Source of the DNA: an uncultured Pelagibacteraceae bacterium
Lineage (GTDB): Bacteria; Pseudomonadota; Alphaproteobacteria; Pelagibacterales; Pelagibacteraceae
Length of the DNA stretch: 57,889 bases
Direction of reading: 5' to 3'
Assembly: GCA_902596185.1 (NCBI GenBank)
Contig: CACJSX010000004.1
Span: 1-57,889, forward strand
This document shows, in pieces, positions 56,233 through 57,889 of the stretch. The position numbers and the translations under genes were made by a program. The notes below the pieces were generated by a model. The model was not told the DNA's origin. It saw only the letters and a program-made list of their open reading frames with translations, and searched no databases. The first letter of the stretch is position 1, and each line of letters opens with the position of its first letter.

Positions 56233-56730
56233 TTATATTAGGTCTATAATAAATAGTTTTATATCTTGCAATGTTTCAAAAAGGTTAAATAAAATAATTT
56301 CTATTCCAGGAAACACGTTAATAAGTGGAGTTTTTAGGGTATCAAGCAAGATAATTAATGCTACAAAAGATATGATAGATACTATCAAATAAGAAAAAAA
56401 CTTACTTCCCTTACTTTCTGTTTTTTTGAATATCGTTGTTTTTTTTTGCTTTTCTGAATTTTTTTCTTTTTTATTATTATTTATTTCAGTTTTAATTATT
56501 TCTTCTGGTTGTTTTTTTTCTTCTATTTTCTCCTCTTTATTTTCAATTTTTGTTTCAATGTCTTCACTGATAACTTCTTGTTTTAACTCTAATATTTCAT
56601 TATTATTTTCTTCAATTTTATAAAACCAAACATGATTACATGATCCGCATTGCAAATCTCTACCTTCATCTGGTATTAAAGAATTAACAATTTTGAATTG
56701 CTTGTTACAATTTGGACAAGTAATTATCAT
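56233..56730 (-). CDS. Zinc-ribbon (MJ0042-type) membrane protein
   Basis: 165 aa. An N-terminal zinc ribbon (C5, C8, C28, C31; ITCPNCNKQF, LQCGSCNHVW), a long Glu/Lys low-complexity linker (about 40-105), and one membrane helix (about 112-133) plus a hydrophobic end. Alphaproteobacteria carry such proteins near cell-division or envelope genes; function unknown. Confidence 0.8.
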   Translation of the reverse strand: MIITCPNCNKQFKIVNSLIPDEGRDLQCGSCNHVWFYKIEENNNEILELKQEVISEDIETKIENKEEKIEEKKQPEEIIKTEINNNKKEKNSEKQKKTTIFKKTESKGSKFFSYLIVSIISFVALIILLDTLKTPLINVFPGIEIILFNLFETLQDIKLFIIDLI

Positions 56731-56787
56731 GCTTCGTTATATACCAGATTTTATTCAAATTTCTTTTAATTTTGGTATCTTTATACA

Positions 56788-56815
56788 TTGAAATTATCAA
56801 TAACTGCTGTATTAG
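56788..56815 (+). promoter_or_regulatory. Candidate promoter for tRNA-Pro
   Basis: TTGAAA (56788-56793) and TATTAG (56810-56815) are 16 bp apart; the start would fall only a few nt before the tRNA. It is the best pair in the spacer but gives a very short leader. Confidence 0.3.
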
Positions 56816-56824
56816 TACTCGGAT

Positions 56825-56901
<77 letters not shown>

Positions 56902-56907
56902 TCAATT

Positions 56908-57189
56908 ATGAAAAAAGCAATTATTTATATTCCCAATAAAAATCCAATGCAATCTGGATTAGCAAAAAATAATAAATGGATTTTAGAATTTAAAACTAAT
57001 GACCCTACAACAAATCCTCTTATGGGATGGGAGAGTTCTTCTGATACTTATTCAGAATTAAAATTAGAGTTTCCCTCAAAGGAACAGGCAATAGATTATG
57101 CTAAAAAGAAAAAAATTGATTTTGAATTAATTGAACCAAGAAAAAGAAAAACTGTTAAGAAATCATATGCAGATAATTTTTTGAAATAA
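56908..57189 (+). CDS. NDUFS4-like NADH:ubiquinone oxidoreductase accessory subunit
   Basis: 93 aa, ETC_C1_NDUFS4 family: KNPMQSGLAKNNKWILEF, then PLMGWESSSDTYSELKLEF and EQAIDYAKKK. An accessory complex I subunit shared by Alphaproteobacteria and mitochondria. Its place next to tRNA-Pro is typical. Confidence 0.92.
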   Translation: MKKAIIYIPNKNPMQSGLAKNNKWILEFKTNDPTTNPLMGWESSSDTYSELKLEFPSKEQAIDYAKKKKIDFELIEPRKRKTVKKSYADNFLK

Positions 57190-57192
57190 TTA

Positions 57193-57889
57193 ATGTTTAG
57201 ATTCTTCACTCAAAAGAATTGGTTTATTTGGTCCTGGTTAGGTTCAGCTATCATTTTATCATCCCTCTGGATACAAGTTAAAATAGACGTTAAAATAAAT
57301 GAATGGTTTGGTGAATTTTATGATATGATTCAAAAAGCTTTAGGTGCACCAAACTCAATTACAATTGAAGAATATTGGGCGAGCTTACTCTCATTTATAA
57401 CATTAGCTGCAATGTACGTTGGTGTAGCTGTAGTAGTAAGTTTTTTTACTTCTCACTATTTGTTTAGGTGGAGAACAGCAATGGTTGAATGGTACCACAG
57501 TGTGTATGACAAAGCTCGAAAAATAGAAGGAGCCGCACAAAGAGTACAAGAAGATACAATAAAATTTTCAAGAATAATGGAGTCACTAGGAACAAGTTTA
57601 ATTGAAGCATTAATGATCCTAATCGAGTTTATGCCTATATTATTTGGTTTAAGTATTGGAATACCTATTTTCTTTTTTGGTGATTGGGATTATGGTTTAA
57701 TTGTTGGTGCATTAATTTGGTCAGTGGGAGGAACAATTTTTTTAATTTTACTTGGTCTTATTTTAAGACTAGTTGGTGTTGAATATGATCTTCAAAAGAA
57801 GGAAGCGGCTTATAGAAAAATACTTGTAATTGCAGAAGATGATGGAACTGTAAGACCAAAAACTATTGAAGAATTATTTGACGGAGTAA
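57193..57889 (+). CDS. SbmA/BacA-like family transporter (3' partial)
   Basis: ATG at 57193, open to the right edge; 232 codons visible. N-terminal FRFFTQKNWFIWSWLGSAII, NEWFGEFYDMIQKAL and FRWRTAMVEWYHSVYDKAR match the SbmA/BacA peptide transporters and related ABC-type membrane domains. Several membrane segments. BacA relatives import peptides and affect very-long-chain fatty acid lipids; whether an ATPase domain follows cannot be seen. Confidence 0.85.
   Translation, partial: MFRFFTQKNWFIWSWLGSAIILSSLWIQVKIDVKINEWFGEFYDMIQKALGAPNSITIEEYWASLLSFITLAAMYVGVAVVVSFFTSHYLFRWRTAMVEWYHSVYDKARKIEGAAQRVQEDTIKFSRIMESLGTSLIEALMILIEFMPILFGLSIGIPIFFFGDWDYGLIVGALIWSVGGTIFLILLGLILRLVGVEYDLQKKEAAYRKILVIAEDDGTVRPKTIEELFDGV

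Overview
The window is a gene-dense, AT-rich piece of an alphaproteobacterial chromosome. It most likely comes from the SAR11 clade (Pelagibacterales, Candidatus Pelagibacter type). The reasons are the strong A/T bias, lysine/asparagine-rich proteins, spacers that are usually 0-20 bp or negative, single-copy streamlined gene sets, and typical alphaproteobacterial gene strings (argS-nagZ-scpAB-tatABC-serS, yajC-secDF, uvrA/ssb-gyrA-coaD-cyclophilin-tgt, recG/sdhE, tRNA-Pro followed by the NDUFS4-like complex I subunit). No insertion sequence, prophage, CRISPR array or rRNA was seen. No gene-free stretch exceeds 300 bp; the longest is 15418-15676.

Layout. 1-3112: the end of an AapQMP/BztBCD-type amino-acid ABC importer. 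3302-3926: an XRE-family regulator and tRNA-Asn and tRNA-Cys. 4051-8396: valS and ilvD. 8396-14415: a six-gene phosphonate module (ManC, CysC-like kinase, PhyH-type dioxygenase, cytidylyltransferase-PepM fusion, Ppd, PhpC-like reductase). 14452-16972, opposite strand: a PiT-like phosphate permease and a small membrane protein-ArsC-aquaporin operon. 17052-20189: zinc uptake, with znuA divergent from znuCB-zur across two Zur-like operators. 20189-22272: Ldh2-type oxidoreductase, xth and an A-type Fe-S carrier. 22323-33115: dgt, argS, nagZ, scpAB, tatABC, serS, yajC, secD, secF. 33117-43638: a PuuD-type membrane protein, uvrA, ssb, gyrA, coaD, a cyclophilin, tgt, tRNA-Lys, an M48 lipoprotein and a DUF502 protein. 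43635-54510: recG, sdhE, tRNA-Ser, rarD, a cell-wall set (mltB, rlpA-like, dac), tmk, holB, metG, tatD and an MBL hydrolase. 54505-57889: glutathione peroxidase, nhaA, a zinc-ribbon membrane protein, tRNA-Pro, the complex I subunit and the start of a SbmA/BacA-like transporter.

The most notable system is the phosphonate module. PEP mutase, phosphonopyruvate decarboxylase and an Fe-ADH-type reductase should make 2-hydroxyethylphosphonate. The nucleotidyltransferase domain fused to PepM could activate it with CTP. A CysC-like (APS-kinase-like) protein sits beside them; by analogy with the cytidine-diphosphoramidate kinase of Campylobacter capsule biosynthesis, it may 3'-phosphorylate the CMP-phosphonate donor. 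ManC suggests the phosphonate ends on a mannose-containing glycan. This is an inference from domains and order, not a demonstrated pathway.

Other points to check: a 15-bp perfect inverted repeat whose downstream arm covers the Shine-Dalgarno of the arsC operon; a cyclophilin with a second in-frame start and strong Shine-Dalgarno just after its signal peptide; a Tgt that has lost two of its zinc cysteines; and a GC-rich patch inside ilvD.
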